From Euborellia annulipes (Eukaryota > Arthropoda > Insecta > Dermaptera > Anisolabididae), in NCBI GenBank assembly GCA_023213315.1, contig JAKCPI010016390.1:152111-216110 (forward strand): DNA of 64,000 bases, given 5' to 3'. Every line of letters starts with the position of its first letter. Position 1 is the stretch's first letter. Below the pieces are notes generated by a model, which saw only the letters and a program-made list of their open reading frames with translations, did not search any database and was not told the origin of the DNA. The position numbers and the translations under genes are program-made. This document shows positions 34,701 through 47,784 of the stretch, in pieces.

Positions 34701-36750
34701 GTGCTAAGCGTCATTGTTTCGGATCCTTTTTCGTTGTGATAATATGTTTTGAGGGACATATTAGATGAGGTAGGGAATTTTCCACAAAGGAAATCATATG
34801 CTATTGAACTGATTTCCGGAGAGAAGGAGAATCGAATGCTTGGTATTGTTTGACGAAAGACCTATTTTTTTATCTTTCTTTAAAGCCTGTGGTAATCTTT
34901 TCTTGGCTAGATTGTCTCAATAGATTTTGAGTTAATCGGCTTTGATTCTAAGGACATAGGTGTAGGATAAAAACGCCATTCTCTCATTGAAATAAACAAT
35001 CTACTGAAGTGTACTGTATCCTATATTACAATTCCACGGTTTCCATCCTAACTATTCTCTCTGCAAACCAAATTATTTCCAATATTTTCTGCTTTAGATT
35101 AGTCCGTTTAATTAATTTATATTTTTGATAAATTGGTGTGACTGTGTGTATATTTCCTTTTCGAATTTCCTCCTCTCTACTTTTCTTGGTGTGGGCAGTT
35201 TACCGATTCGCTTTCGTTCAATGTAAAATCAAAGTTCCAATACCTTATCCGAAGTGTCGTATTCCTTTAAAACCGTGTTTGTTTGTGACCTGTAATTATT
35301 ATTTTACAAATAATGGCAAAACAATGAAAATACAGTTTTCCTGAACCTACTACCTTGAGTAGGTAGTTGGTGTCAAAGCATGTATGTCACGATAGATTTA
35401 TTGGTTAGATCTTGGGAACGAAAGAAAGGGGCCTCGCTGATGCGACTTCCCCCACGTCTATATTAATCCACGCTACGCCATTTGTATTATTTATTATTAA
35501 TTCAATTAAACAACTCTGATTATAAAATACCAGATCTTATTTTTATCGTCTTCATTTATTATTTTTCACAGACGCGCGCCTAATTCGCCTCTTCATAAAT
35601 ATGCCCCTGCTTGTTAAAATTACAGACAAAAAGAAATTTTTTTTTAATAGTACAAATATAATTTTTTTTAAATGAAAAGCAAGTGAGATGAATACAGAGG
35701 GAGAGAGAGAGTATAAAATCAGACTATGTGGTAGATAAATAAATATGTTCTGTGGAATACTTGGAAGTCGAACTGAATTGTAAATTTTTTCTCATCTATA
35801 TGTATTTAGAAGAGAGTTTGCCAAGATGGCTGCTCACACTCTGTTTAAATGTGGTATACATCATGTCTAAGCTTTATTATCGAGTTCAATGCCTGGGGCA
35901 AAAGATATTCAAAGTCTTATTCTGAAGAGAAACCACAAACGAAAAGATGTTGAGGAACACTTGCGGCTGAAAACTTTCGAAAACAGCCAGATCCTGTTCT
36001 CTTCTTCTCATTCTCCTATTTTCCAATTCTCTAGGAGACTTCTCTTATTTTTATTTTCGAATTCAAAGAAGACACATACAGACTCTTGAATTTATATTTT
36101 GTTGATCAAAACAATTAACTTAGAGATGACAAAAATTATATTAGGAAAAAAACTTATTTAAATTATTATTTATGTCTGCCTTATAAAAAATTGCAAGAAA
36201 ATGTCAATTTATCTAAATATGTATGAATATTAAAAATGGAGACTGTCTTTATTGTAAGGCGCGTGATAGTAGGAATGTTTTATTTTTATTATTTTTTCGA
36301 TATTGTTTTAACTATATTTCTCTGGGGGCTTGGGTGGCCAAGGGAGGCAACCAACAGCCCTTTGGATCAATTCTTTCGGGTTATTGGATCGAATCTGACC
36401 CTTAACAATGCCCATAGTTCGGCCAAACGCTATAAATTTATTATTTTATATACAATTTTTTATTAAATATCGCCCATTTATATTTCATTTTTTATTTACA
36501 ATGTTTAAGGTAGTTGTCTGGAAAATTGCTTATATTTTATTTCTTTTATCCTATTGAGATTCTATAGACATTAGCTTTGTCGTCTAGAGGTGTGGTACTT
36601 TCACGAAATTCTAAGCCAAAAACAGATAGGGATTGAACATTTACATGCCGTATTTTAACCCTTTTTTTCTCGTTGTATAGACTAGGAGAAAATTTTAATG
36701 TATTATTTAATACAAAATCAGGAATCTTCTTCTTCTTCTGTCTTCGACTT
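31712..36750. other. No recognised gene
   Basis: AT-rich. Contains a mariner-like end (about 32,465-32,563), an element B fragment (32,563-32,728), a hammerhead-like core (33,506), a fragment of the CAGTGGCGTAGC family (33,667-33,730), a minus-strand frame at 34,476-34,252 of unknown identity, and GCCAAGATGGCTGC at 35,819, which resembles a YY1-type promoter motif. Confidence 0.4.
33506..33540 (+). ncRNA. Hammerhead-like ribozyme core, candidate
   Basis: CTGAGGA, TGGCC...GGACC as a possible imperfect stem II, then GAAACGTCAGC. A Penelope-type tail with AGCTGCTCTTTC follows, resembling the sequence after the motif at 42,487. Confidence 0.4.
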
Positions 36751-36754
36751 ATTC

Positions 36755-36965
36755 CCGAGATGCGGGGTCGGCGGACCTCACTTTTTCCCTCCAATCGTAT
36801 CTTGGGTTTTTGCGACCGAGAAGGACAGTACAGGCACACAGTCTGACGCCTGTTGAAAAGAGAAAGCTAGAGGCAGACATACAAAGAACAGAAGGACTGA
36901 CTGCCTGTCCCAGCTCGGGCAGCCCGTGGTCGCCATTCTCGTACCCGCAAGATGTGGGCCCTGAG
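36755..36965 (-). repeat. Element A copy, minus strand
   Basis: The reverse complement starts TCGCTCAGGGCCCACATC and runs through the body to GGACCTCACTTTTTCCC. It lies next to the element B hairpin that begins at about 37,003. Confidence 0.76.
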
Positions 36966-36994
36966 CGAAAATCAGACATCTCCTGTATTAATTA

Positions 36995-37826
36995 TATTTT
37001 TAAAAATTCTGGTGTGATTAAAGTCCAACACACAACTTTCGATTACTGAAGTTAAGAGAAAGTTGTGTACAGTGCTGTTACAAGATTTTTTGTGTCGAGA
37101 TATATTTAGTTGCCCAGTGCACCTTACAGCCAAACTTGACCACATACGTTTCAAAAGTAAAAAAGATAATTGATTCAAAATTTCCATAGGCTCTGTGTAT
37201 TTTAAATGTTGACTGCTTGAAATAAACTATGGTTACTTTTGAAAATTTTAATCTCATATTTGGAAATTTTATACACAATAGAGAATACTAAATAAGGGGA
37301 CGCCCTTTTGAATCGAAATTTACATGTAAATCCCCATAGGGATCTAACATTGGCTCTATGTAAGGAAGAGACGAAAAATGAATTTGAAAAATCTGATATA
37401 CTATATTAGTAAAGTGTACTTAAAAAACTTCAAGAAAAATTTTACTGATATACTTTTTAAAGAGCATCAAAAAAATAGTTGATTTATGAATTTTAATCAA
37501 AATCGTTAGAGCGCAATTTTGAGAAAAACGCAAAAAAGTGAAAAAGTATTACTTCAGTCGAGTACTATTACTTTTTGGCCTGTTATGTTCAAAAGCTTAT
37601 TTTCATGAGGATGATTAAACCTATAAAATTTCGTAGCTCATGCTTGAAATTGTCCACGCAGACAGACAGACACACACACACACACACACACAGACCAATT
37701 TGCGGAACCCACTTTTTTGGACTCAGGGGACCTCAAAACATGTATATCCATCAAAATCTCGATTTTCTGGCATGATCGCAATACTTACTCACTTTATATT
37801 ACATATATAGGTAGGAGGAAGTAAAA
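36995..37826 (+). repeat. Element B copy, long subfamily
   Basis: Hairpin 37,003-37,090, then AAACTATGGTTACTTTTG, ATCTAACATTGGCTC and a degraded AGTACTATTACTTTTT. (AC)n at 37,671-37,691, TCAGGGGACCTCAAAACATG, end at GGAGGAAGTAAAA. Confidence 0.8.
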
Positions 37827-37829
37827 ATG

Positions 37830-39105
37830 AAAACAAAACCTTAAATTTGATGGCGTTCAGGCGAATTGTTGGAAGTGTACTGAAGAGTATTTATAGGGCC
37901 TATAAATGAAGATAAGAGAAGTAATGTTTTCTCTGAATAATACGATAATACCCTGATAATTAATCTATTTAAGATTTATGAAAATATTTAGCCCAATTCC
38001 GGCTGATAGGAAATATGAAGGGTGGGCAGTTAGAAAGTTTTGCGACGTGCTTTATGTCACGTCCTTTATATTTAATATGGATAATAGATAAAAAAAAAAA
38101 ATTTTAAAATACTGTCCAAAAGTTTTCATTAAATGTCAGTCTATATAAGAGGCAGATAATCGCTTTTTTAAATTGCTCTTGACTATGACATTTCAGGCAA
38201 TTCCAATAAAATTTTGTTTGACTTAGATAATAAGTTTCTTTTTTAGCCTTGTCAAGTCATCGTGATCCAGACTAATCAACTTAAAAAAGATGGGATAAAA
38301 AAAAGAAATAGAATTTCAAAAAATAATTGCTTCTGTCAAATCAATTCGATTAAACATTTCTTCCAAACGGACAATTTTCATTTTCTTTGAGACTCAGAAG
38401 GTGTGGTGCATCCCCCTCATTGACGGGAAGAAAAGAGAGGAGTAGGCCATGCCTCTCTTAAAATTTAACTTCAAAGATTTTTATTTTCTGTATATTATTT
38501 TACTTTTCTTCTTTGTGTAGTTATTTATATAAATTATAAATGAAGTTAAATCGGAAATGTTTTATTACTAAATAAAAACTCTTTAATGTAAATAAAGAGA
38601 ATATATTCATAAATAAAGCGAATCTTGAGCAGTTGTTACCAACCACCTCACAGTGGTGTACCACTAAGCCCTCGACCAAAAAAATCACTTTAATATAAAA
38701 ATAAACAGCGTTTTATAAAAATGTTGACGCTAATTGCTTATTTTATTTAATTTATCATTAAAGTTTCATTACTCAGGGGCTCACATTTTGTGAGTACGTG
38801 GATAGCGACCACGAGTTACCCAAGCCAAGGATTTCTTCTCGTTTTATGTTATCAAATCTAATTTAAAAACATTTACTCGCTTAGGGCGGAAAGGGAACCA
38901 GTGAAACTTAACAGTCAATGGGAGAGGAGTCTTGAATCCTCGTCCTTCCTATAATACTTTTTAAAATAAATAAATTACCTTTTAATTGCTACACCACTGT
39001 GCATTTAATTAGATTTAATTCTTTTTGAGTTGCTTCTCCTTATTTTTCGCCGTGAAGTTATGCAACCATTGTTTACGAAGATTTAATTCTCCTTTATTCG
39101 TTCAT
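37830..39105. other. No gene seen; element A fragment
   Basis: Contains TTTTGCGACGTGCTTTA at about 38,038 and a short element A head at 38,773-38,850 (CTCAGGGGCTCACATTTTGT). Otherwise AT-rich. Confidence 0.45.
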
Positions 39106-39109
39106 TTTT

Positions 39110-39925
39110 ATTTTCTCTTACCTATATATATAAAGTATTGCATTAATGTCGACAAATAGATGTCGAGATTTTGATGGAAATACATGTTATGTGATCACCT
39201 GAGTTCAAAAAAGTGGATCCCGCAAAAATGTCTGTGTTCAAAATAAAGTATGAAGGAAATGAATTAAGAGGTTGAAATTTTATATTTAAGTAAGGTACTC
39301 TTCCGGACAGTTAAAATAAGCTTTTGAACAAAATCGGCCAAAAAGTACTAGTACTTTACTTAAGTATTTTTCCTGTTTTCTTCGATTTTCTCAAAATTAG
39401 CTCTAACAATTTTGATGAAAATTCATAAATCAACTATTTTTTAGATCCTCTTTAAAATGGATATTCTCATTTTGCCCTGAAAATAGTTTGAAGCACACTT
39501 TATTGATGTAGTATTTCAGATTTTTCAAATTCATTTTCCTGCTCTTCCTTCCATAGTGCCATTGTTAAATCACTATGGGAATTAACATGTAAATTTAGAT
39601 TCGAAAGGGGCGGTCCCCTTTGGAAATTTTTAATCTTTTTCCAATTTTTGTGAAATTTTGTATTTATTTATGATTCTCTATTGTGTATAAAATATCCACA
39701 TATGAGATAAAAATTTTGAAAAATAACCATAGTTTATTTCAAGCAGTCAACAATACAATTGAAATACACAGAGCCTTTGAATCAATTGACTTTTTTACTT
39801 ATGAAACCCAAGTGGTCAAGTTTGGAACTAAGCTGCTATGGGAAACTAAATACATCTCGACACAAAATAATCTACATGCGGTAATCGAAATTTGTGTTCT
39901 GTGAGTTAAGCCACACCAGATTTTT
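39110..39925 (-). repeat. Element B copy, long subfamily, reverse
   Basis: ATTTTCTCTTACCTATATAT at 39,112, GTACTAGTACTTTACTTAAG, CCATAGTGCCATTGTTAAAT, then a shortened hairpin ending CACACCAGATTTTT. Confidence 0.8.
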
Positions 39926-39946
39926 AATATTTCGTTCACCCATTAT

Positions 39947-40206
39947 AAGTGGCGTAGCGAGCTTAAATCGCGCCCGGGGCACAATACCTTTTTAGTGCCC
40001 CTTCCCCATCATTTAATATTATATGTAAAATAAACAAAATTATTATATTACACTAGCACTAAATTTAAAATATATTTTCCATAAATCAATCATAATAAAA
40101 ATAAAAATTATTCAGCAATTTTTTGTTTTGCGAACCATTTGGCGCCCCTTTGTATGTAGCTTTCGGGGCATGATGACCCCCCTTGCCCCCCCTCGCTACG
40201 CCACTG
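39947..40206. mobile_element. hAT-like miniature element (CAGTGGCGTAGC family)
   Basis: AAGTGGCGTAGCGAGC faces CGCTACGCCACTG. CCCATTAT flanks both sides (39,939-39,946 and 40,207-40,214). 260 bp, noncoding. Confidence 0.86.
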
Positions 40207-40214
40207 CCCATTAT

Positions 40215-41160
40215 CTATTATTTTATTTAGATCTCTCTCTGAATTTCTACGCCACTGTCCCGTTGATCATTGCCTCTTCTCTTAATTACCGAGACAAACA
40301 AAAAGTTTTTTTAAAAGAAAATGCTTTTTATAATTAAATGTAATATATTATAAGGAAATGGGCAGGCTAGTTCTTGATGTTTTTTAAATGAGCTCCTCGC
40401 CCCAACCATAACTCTTCCATTACCCTTCTTTTTTTCCCCCTCCCATCAAATTTGCAATATTATTCTAAAACATAACGCCGTGTGATATCTGGAACAGATG
40501 GAGTAGATCAGATCATCTAGCAAGAGAGATGATACATGTAACCAATATCCCGGGCAACTCATCTGAAAAAGAGCAAAAATAAATCTTTCACTCTGAAAGT
40601 CAGACAAGCTGTTGGATATTATTAGTTTCTCTCTTCACGAGAGTCCGTTTGGGTCGAGAGCCATCATATTTCTTCCCAAAAGGCGATCCTTTTCTAAAAT
40701 ATAGACTTAGTAAGACATAGATACAGCTCCAGCTATTTATTTCTATTTAGGTAATACTTAATTTATATCAAAAAAATAAGCATACTTTTTTTTTTTATCT
40801 TTAGGTTTAATAATTTATTTTTTCACACAATAGAGAGAGTTAGACTAAAAGGGATAAATGGAAATTTAAAATATATCATTTATATTAATTTAATTATATA
40901 CTTTTTTAAATTTATTTTTAAACTAAAGGTCAAAGGTTTTTAGAATAAATCTGAAATTTATTTAAAAGACTTTAATTATAAATAACCCGATAACGAATTT
41001 TGATTTTTAACTGGACAAAAATCACTAGGATTTGAAAAGTTGATCTTTGCATTTAGAAATGAGACCTTTCATTTGTAAATAGGATCTAGCCGAAAGGCTT
41101 AGAGCTGGCGGAAAAAAAATAAATAATAGGTCCTACCACTCAGTGATTCCTTAAGGGCAA
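40215..41160. other. No gene seen
   Basis: AT-rich intergenic sequence with a slightly GC-richer patch at 40,480-40,700 that I cannot identify. Confidence 0.4.
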
Positions 41161-41167
41161 ATGGGTC

Positions 41168-41665
41168 CAGGGGCGCCGGAACGAATTTGAGTCAAGGGGG
41201 GGGGGGGGGGCAACCTACTTTCAAAAAAAAAAAAAAATATTTATTTCCTTCAAATAGTATAAAACAAATCTACTATAGGTTATAGCCTGAAAAAAATTTT
41301 TGATAAATTCACTAATTTTTAAAAAATTGTTTTTTTTTTAGTATTTGAAGGAAATAAATATTTTTAATTTTCTTTATTTTTTTGAAGGGATAGAGTCTCA
41401 AGTTTTCATGTTATCTAAATTTTATTATTTTAATTTCATATAAAGGGTTTTTTTAGAAATTAGAAATATGTACAATAGGGTCTATATAAAATATTTTGGA
41501 AAAAAATGAATTACTCTTTTAGTTTTTTTTTTAATTTAAAAGATTTTATTTTTAAAAATAAATGAAATAAAAGAAGACATTTTGCCCCCTCTGCCTCCTC
41601 CTACAGGAGCCAGTGGGGGGGGGGCAATGTACCCTTGCCCCCCCTCCCCAGTTCCGGCGCCTATG
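41168..41665. mobile_element. hAT-like miniature element, 498 bp
   Basis: CAGGGGCGCCGGAACG faces GTTCCGGCGCCTATG. Flanks AATGGGTC (41,160-41,167) and AATGTGTC (41,666-41,673) match at 7 of 8. Interior AT-rich with poly-G and poly-C runs near the ends. Confidence 0.8.
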
Positions 41666-42650
41666 AATGTGTCCTCTAAATTTGTATTGTAAATAACTTA
41701 AATTTTTTATGCGGTTTTTTTTACTTTCTCTTACCTATATATGTATTATATATAAAGTATTGAATTCGTGACGAAAATTTGATGTCGAGATTTAGATGGA
41801 AATACACGTTTTGAGGTTCCCTAATAGTCTGTCTGTGATCAAAATTAAGTAAGAAGGAAATAAGCTACTGGTTTGAAATTTTATATTTAAGTTAGTTACC
41901 CTCCTCAAGCGTGAAAATAAGCTTTTAAATAAAATCGGCCAAATAGTACTAGTACTTCACTGATGTACTTTTTCAGTTTTTTTTTTTTTTTTTTTTATTT
42001 TAAAAAAATCGATTTTGATTAAAATTCATAAATCAATTGTGTTTATTAAAGCTTGTGTGGTTTGTATTATTATTATTATGGAAGTTTTTAATTATAGACC
42101 ACATTTCGTATTAATTATTTATTAAAGATATAAATACTGTACAATGTTCAGAACGCTTATTCTCCAGTCGTTATCAAGTACTGTTCACTTGCTCCGACTG
42201 AAGTGAACGGATGCACAGATGTATAGAACTTGATAACGACTGCTAGGGTGGGTGTGTTTTGCCATTTTTTTCGGAGCGAAATGTAATACCCGGCAAAAGT
42301 GGCCCACCCACATTAACATTACAGATATAGGCTAAATTTTTTTTATCAAATCGGACAATATCTTCTGTGAGAATTTTTACCTCAAAGTTTTGAAATTTCG
42401 ACTGAAAATCCCAAAATTGTCATTAGGTTTAGTTGGGTTATAAAGAGTTCAGTCAATAGAGGTTTTTCTATTGACTGAACTCTGGCCATGAAGATGGTAC
42501 ATAGTCGACCGAAACGTCGCTGTGGGTTCTTTAATAAAGAAATAAACATAGCTGCTCGGCCTTTTATTTTTCCTACTACATATTGATTCAGCTATTTACC
42601 ACGCTAACCTAAAATAGCATTCTGAATGAATTAAAATAAACAAATGCTTC

Positions 42651-42746
42651 TGTAGTCCACTGAGTGCCAATCGGTGGATCCGTGGTTCGACTCCCGGTGG
42701 CACCCTATCTTTGTCGGCTATTTGAATTAATAAATATTAAAATGTA
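42651..42746 (+). mobile_element. tRNA-like SINE, 5' truncated
   Basis: CCACTGAGTGCCAATCGGTG, B-box GGTTCGACTCC and the tail GTCGGCTATTTGAATTAATA, as at 17,895-18,021. Confidence 0.7.
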
Positions 42747-42794
42747 TGTAATTATTTTTTGATGCCTCTTTAAAATGAGTATTTTGATTTTGCC

Positions 42795-43053
42795 CAGTAG
42801 CGTAACTTGGTGGGGGCGAAGAGGGGCACTCGCCCCCTCCGCCCCAGGCGCTTCAAGCCTTTGGCGCCCCTCTATACCGACATAGGCGCCCTAATGCATC
42901 TAAAATAAAGCCCAGGGACGGTGATTTTATCATAATCTTTCCATAGATTGTCCAAAAACATGAATAGTTTTCTTTTAAATTATATTACAACTTAAAAAAC
43001 GACCCCTTGTTGAGCTTCGCCCCCTCCGCTCTCAAAGGCTAGTTACGCCGCTG
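42795..43053. mobile_element. hAT-like miniature element
   Basis: CAGTAGCGTAACTTGG faces CTAGTTACGCCGCTG. Perfect ATTTTGCC duplication at 42,787-42,794 and 43,054-43,061, inside element B. Confidence 0.86.
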
Positions 43054-43489
43054 ATTTTGCCCTCAAAATTGTTTGAAGCACACTTTACTCTTATAAATCT
43101 TAGGAAAGATAAGAGAAGTGATTCCCATGAAACCAAATATAAATATTTTTCGCTATTATTATGCTTTGCGAGTGATTTCATTTAAAATTACTATGGGACC
43201 TTGGCATATTTTTATTACTATTGTTAATAAAAAATTATTTTTACTTGGAACGGAACTAGAAAGTCAATCAAGGTATCTGCTTTAAAAGCGTGATCATAAA
43301 CACCCATTTTATTTAATTAGTTATTTAAAACATTTATAAAAACGCATAAATTATTTCAGTTCACAAAAGAAAATAGTAAATCAAATTTTTAGTTTCTTAA
43401 TTTTTTTTACAGCCCTGAATATAAAAATTCAAGATGTTTTTAAAAACAAATTTACACCTATAATACTTATTATATACTTATATATAGAC

Positions 43490-44485
43490 TATCGCGTGTC
43501 AAGAAAATCTGGTGTGGCTGGTCGCACACCACACAACTTTCTCTTACTTTCGGTAATTGAATGTCATGTTCTGTGCTTGTCACACCAGATTTTTTGTATC
43601 GAGATATCTTCCGCCCGATATATTAGAATTCAAGATCTCAAATTTATAAACATGGGAAAATATTTATATTTTGTTACCATGGCAACCATTTCTCCTATCT
43701 TTCCTATGAAGTACAAGAGTAAAGGGGTCTTCAAACAATTTTGAGAGCGAAATGAGAATATACATTTCAAAGAGCATCTAAAAAATAATTGATTTTTGAA
43801 TTTTAATCAAAAATCGTTAGAGCGAATTTTGAGAAAATCGAAAAAACTGAAAAAGTACATCAGCAAAGTACTAGTACTCTTTGGCGGATTTTGTTCGAAA
43901 GCTTCGTATCACGTCCCATGGGGGTACCTAACTTAAATATAACATTTCAACCTCCTGGCTCTTTTCTTTTTTGAAATATTTTGTTCACAGTCACACAGAC
44001 AGACCATGTAGCGAAAACCACTTTTTGAACTCAGGGGCAGTGGCGTAGCGAGGGGGGGAGCAAGGGGGGTCATCATGCTCCGGGCGCTACTCACAAAGGG
44101 GCGCCAAATGGTCCGCAAAACAAAAAATTGCTGGATAATTTCTATTTTTATTATAATTGATTTCTGGATGATCATATACATTTCAAAATCTAGTCTTGTT
44201 TTCTCAACTACATTTTTTGTCTAAAATTTAAAGCCTAGCTTGAGCCTATTTATTTAACTTTATTTATTTATTAATTTGCGAGTATATTTTACATATAATA
44301 TTATATGGTTTTCGAATGGGGGGAGGGGTAAAAAAGTATTGTGCCCCGGGCGCGAGTTAAGCTCACTACGCCACTGCTCAGGGGACCTCAAAACGTGTAT
44401 ATCCATCGAATTTTTGACATGAATCCAATACTTTCTCTTTCTATAAATTAAAATATAAATATATAGAGGTAAGAGAAAGTAAAAG
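43490..44485 (+). repeat. Element B copy, short subfamily, with hAT-like insert
   Basis: Full hairpin 43,505-43,595, GTTACCATGGCAACCATTTC, AGTACTAGTACTCTTT (43,867), then the subterminal CTCAGGGG/ACCTC site split by 44,038-44,376, ending GAGAAAGTAAAAG. Confidence 0.85.
44038..44376. mobile_element. hAT-like miniature element (CAGTGGCGTAGC family)
   Basis: CAGTGGCGTAGCGAGG faces CTCACTACGCCACTG. Perfect CTCAGGGG duplication at 44,030-44,037 and 44,377-44,384. 339 bp, same family as 39,947. Confidence 0.9.
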
Positions 44486-44489
44486 TCAC

Positions 44490-45100
44490 TTAAAAGGAGA
44501 TATATATATATATGTCGTCTAACATTTTTCTATCAAATCTGTAATTTCATTGACTTTGGCTACAAAAATTATACAACTCATTTTTACTTTCTCTTATTTT
44601 AACAACAAACACGGTGTGCACATAATTAAATTTGAAAGGATGAACGGAGCTATGCCATTCGAAATATCTAAAACAATAAATTAAATGCTCTGGAAAAGCA
44701 TCGCTAGTATTTTATCTCTAAACAACCTAAAAAACGATCCCAGCTATTTGACTTTCCTACAAACATACAAGAATAGTTCATTTAATAATGCAATACATAG
44801 TAGATTGATACATATGTCAGCGTTAACCTAAAAATTCAAGTAATGAAATAAATTTTTTTTATAATTGATATTTATTAATTCAAAAAAGATAGGTACCCCC
44901 GAGATCTGCCATGCTCTACCACTATTTGAATTTATATAAGAGTGAGGTGGATCGCTGAGTAGATCTTGTAGTAAGGAAGGAATAAAGAAAAGAGTGGTTG
45001 CAGCTATGTTTATTTCGTTTATTAGTCACTTCAAGCCGACGTTTCGGTCAGATATACGATATTTGAATTTATTAGATTCCTAATTTTAGTCTTCTAAAGA
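44490..45100. other. No gene seen; repeat ends
   Basis: Piece of the tRNA-like inverted-repeat family (TATTTATTAATTCAAA at 44,868) and a GACGTTTCGGTC block (45,039), a likely broken hammerhead-type end. Confidence 0.4.
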
Positions 45101-45129
45101 AATACCACTCTAAACGAGATAACAAGTCA

Positions 45130-45690
45130 CAATCTAGATGTTGTTCATCTTGAAAATTTCCTCCTTGGTTCCTTTGGCCAAGTCCGAAGCTTCTCACAAT
45201 ATCTTCCTCATGGTCCTGGCCGACTTTAGCTTCGAACTCTTCCATTATAAGGCGTTACCTCATGCTTCTTCGTGTTTTTCCTCACCTCTTTGATCTGTGC
45301 ATAGAAGTCGTCTATCTTCACTTTGGCCATGTCGTTCGTTGATGCGTATATCTTGAGAAGGTTATTATCAAAAGGGTATCCTCTTAGGATAATATCTTCG
45401 GAATGCTGTATTCAGCCAATAATGGAAGTTTCTCTATGTAATATAAGTCCACGATTGTGTCTGCTGACATCATTTCCTGCATAGTAGATAGTATGTTTTT
45501 CCACACAGCATTGGCCAGTGCCAGTTCATTTCAACTTGGTGATACCCATAACATCAAACTTGACTTTCTATTTCTCTGAAAATATTATGGGTCTTGCCTG
45601 TCTGGAACATCCTTCTCACATTCCAGGTGCATATTTTCAAACTCGGGTTGCCATCCACGAACTTACGTAAACCCCTGGGTCCAACGTATC
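45130..45690 (-). pseudogene. LINE endonuclease relic (craniofacial-development-2-like)
   Basis: Minus-strand translation gives LKICTWNVRRMFQTGKTHNI at about 45,640, the 'TWNVRTL..AGK' start of an APE-type endonuclease. Then, in shifted frames, come a DVMGI block, a HRGLILHRE-like block near 45,460 and PYNGRV further on. Proteins of this kind are often labelled 'craniofacial development protein 2-like' but derive from RTE/CR1-type retrotransposons. Frame breaks and the absence of a reverse transcriptase make it a relic. Confidence 0.72.
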
Positions 45691-45789
45691 CATCTAAATA
45701 AAACCTACGAGTGGTCACAATGTAATATCTATATTTTAAGGATGTTCTTTTCATGACGTTACACACTCTAACACACACATGCATAGGTA

Positions 45790-47780
45790 GAAGGGCTCTT
45801 AAAAACTAGACCCCTCGGAAACTCATTTAATGATTGATCAATATTCTGTAAAAATTTTAACTTTGATTCAAAAAAGGAAATAAAAAGAACGCTTTATCAA
45901 AAGTGCCACTCACAATTGTCACGGGCAAATATTGACTAGCTGCCGGGTTGAAAACAAGCCAATTATTTTATTAAAGTCAACTATGTCAAAATTCAAATAT
46001 TTATTATAGTATTATTGTATTTTCAAATTAAGTTCATTAAATAAAATTTAATATATTTTGTAAGTAGAGGGCCAAACCTCCAGGAATCGAACCCGGAAAC
46101 TCCAGCTTGTCCAGGACAATCAAATTTTGTTTAGAAGCTCATTTTCTCATGCCTTTTAGTTAGTTTCATGGAATTTTTGAATATTTTGACAAAATAGCAC
46201 TTATTGAATATTTAATTTAAAATCTCATTAAATAATATTTTAAGTGTCAAATAACAACCACTCTTTGATAGGAGCGGGTTCAAGTGGAGGCACTTGCCCC
46301 CCTCTCCAGTAGAGTAAAATTTAACTAAATACTGATCTAATAGGAAAACAATAATAAATATGTTTTCTTTTGGTAGGCTGCATATGACATCTGGTCATCA
46401 TAGGTCTTGGAACCTTATGCATCCAATTCCAAAAAAAAAAAAAAAAAAAAAATATTTAAGTAAAAGTTTTTCCACTTTTTTGGGTATTCTAAATAAAATA
46501 ATTTTTTTATTTTTATTTACAGTATTTATATTTTAAAGTTAACTTACCGATGATTTTTTATCTTAATTGACTTGACACACAGTCAAGTCAAAGGTTGCTA
46601 GGACAGAGTGATAAAAAAATATTAAAAAAAAAAAAAAAAATGGAACAAATGAAGGTGAAATGTTAAATCCGGAACTCGGTATATCATTAAAATTGCAACA
46701 TCTAGATCTATATATCCACATCCTGCTAACACGAGGATACTTAAATATTACATGCAGGTCATAATGTATGTATCAATTGTGACAGCATCACATGGCTGGA
46801 TGGTCAGGGTCATTCCGAGGTCATAACTAGCATTTAATGGTTCGAAAAATTCCCAGCAAGCCTAGTTAAACTAAGTGAAGACCATGCAGAGCAGCATTTG
46901 TTTGAGATTAATCATAGGTCGGTACTATTCATCTTTTAAAATCTTTCTTTTCAATATTTTTGAGAGATTATAACAAGAACAACATTTATTCTTTCTCTCT
47001 TTTGGTTTTTGGATTATTTTCCAAGTTTCCAGTCAACGCTTGGCTATTTATCATCCAGAAACGTGCGAGGATGTTTTTGATTATTTTCCAATATTTTATA
47101 GAATGTGTCAAAATGTCAAATATATATGTTTCTTATTTGTCAATAAGAAAAACCTGAATCTTTCCAATTTGAGAATTCCGATCGGGATAAAATAATTTAA
47201 ATAAATTGAGTTGTTTCCGAAATCGATAGAAAAGAGTTGAAGTGTAGGGTGTTTTTCAGATTTATAAAAAAATCTGACACAATAATTAGAAGAAAGGTTA
47301 AGGGAAACCCTAAGGAATAATGGCCACCACACCCTTCCTCGAAACGTCGCATATATAGATACGAATGTTGCCTTTAAGTTGGATATTCGCAAACTAAGTT
47401 TGACCAAACTGAAGGTTGACAAAGTGTACGTTATCATTTTCGTATTTTTAGCATTTTGATCTAGTATTCACGAATATTAAAAATGATGTTTTGTTGACCT
47501 TGATAGTTCCACTTTATAATCTAGATCTATAATAAAAAAATCAGAGGATTCTAATGCGTTTTTTTTAGGTCATTAATATTCTATTTAGAATGCAATTTGC
47601 GATAGTGAATTATTACAGGGACGGCCCTGACCCTTTGTTTGTCAGTTTTTCCTCCTCATTTGATAAATAGGAGACAAAATTAATTGACAATTAACACTCT
47701 ATTTCTGTCCTCAAAAAAACTTACGTCAATGTATATGCGAGATATATGATATTAATTCTACAATATATCCAATTTTTAAA
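45790..47780. other. No gene seen; tRNA-like fragment
   Basis: At 46,067-46,111 the minus strand has B-box GGGTTCGATTCC in a tRNA-like arm. Poly-A tracts at 46,430 and 46,625. No supported exon. Confidence 0.4.
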
Positions 47781-47784
47781 TGTT

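Larger units (their letters stand above)
41718..43150 (-). repeat. Element B copy, reverse, carrying several insertions
   Basis: CTTTCTCTTACCTATATATG at 41,723 to GTACTAGTACTTCACTGATG at about 41,948. The middle resumes at ATTTTGCCCTCAAAATT around 43,054. Between them lie a palindrome arm (42,080), hammerhead-like sequence (42,487), a tRNA-like SINE (42,651) and a hAT-like insert (42,795). Confidence 0.65.

Noticed and set aside
35819..35832. YY1-like motif GCCAAGATGGCTGC as promoter evidence
   Set aside because: A single motif with no exon or first-exon frame following (the ATG frame stops after 13 codons).
36772..37049. Frames with the peptide PVPARAARGRHPRTHKMWAP-like motif
   Set aside because: The motif is the antisense of the element A head and occurs at 6.9, 10.5, 24.2 and 36.9 kb; no intact frame is conserved.
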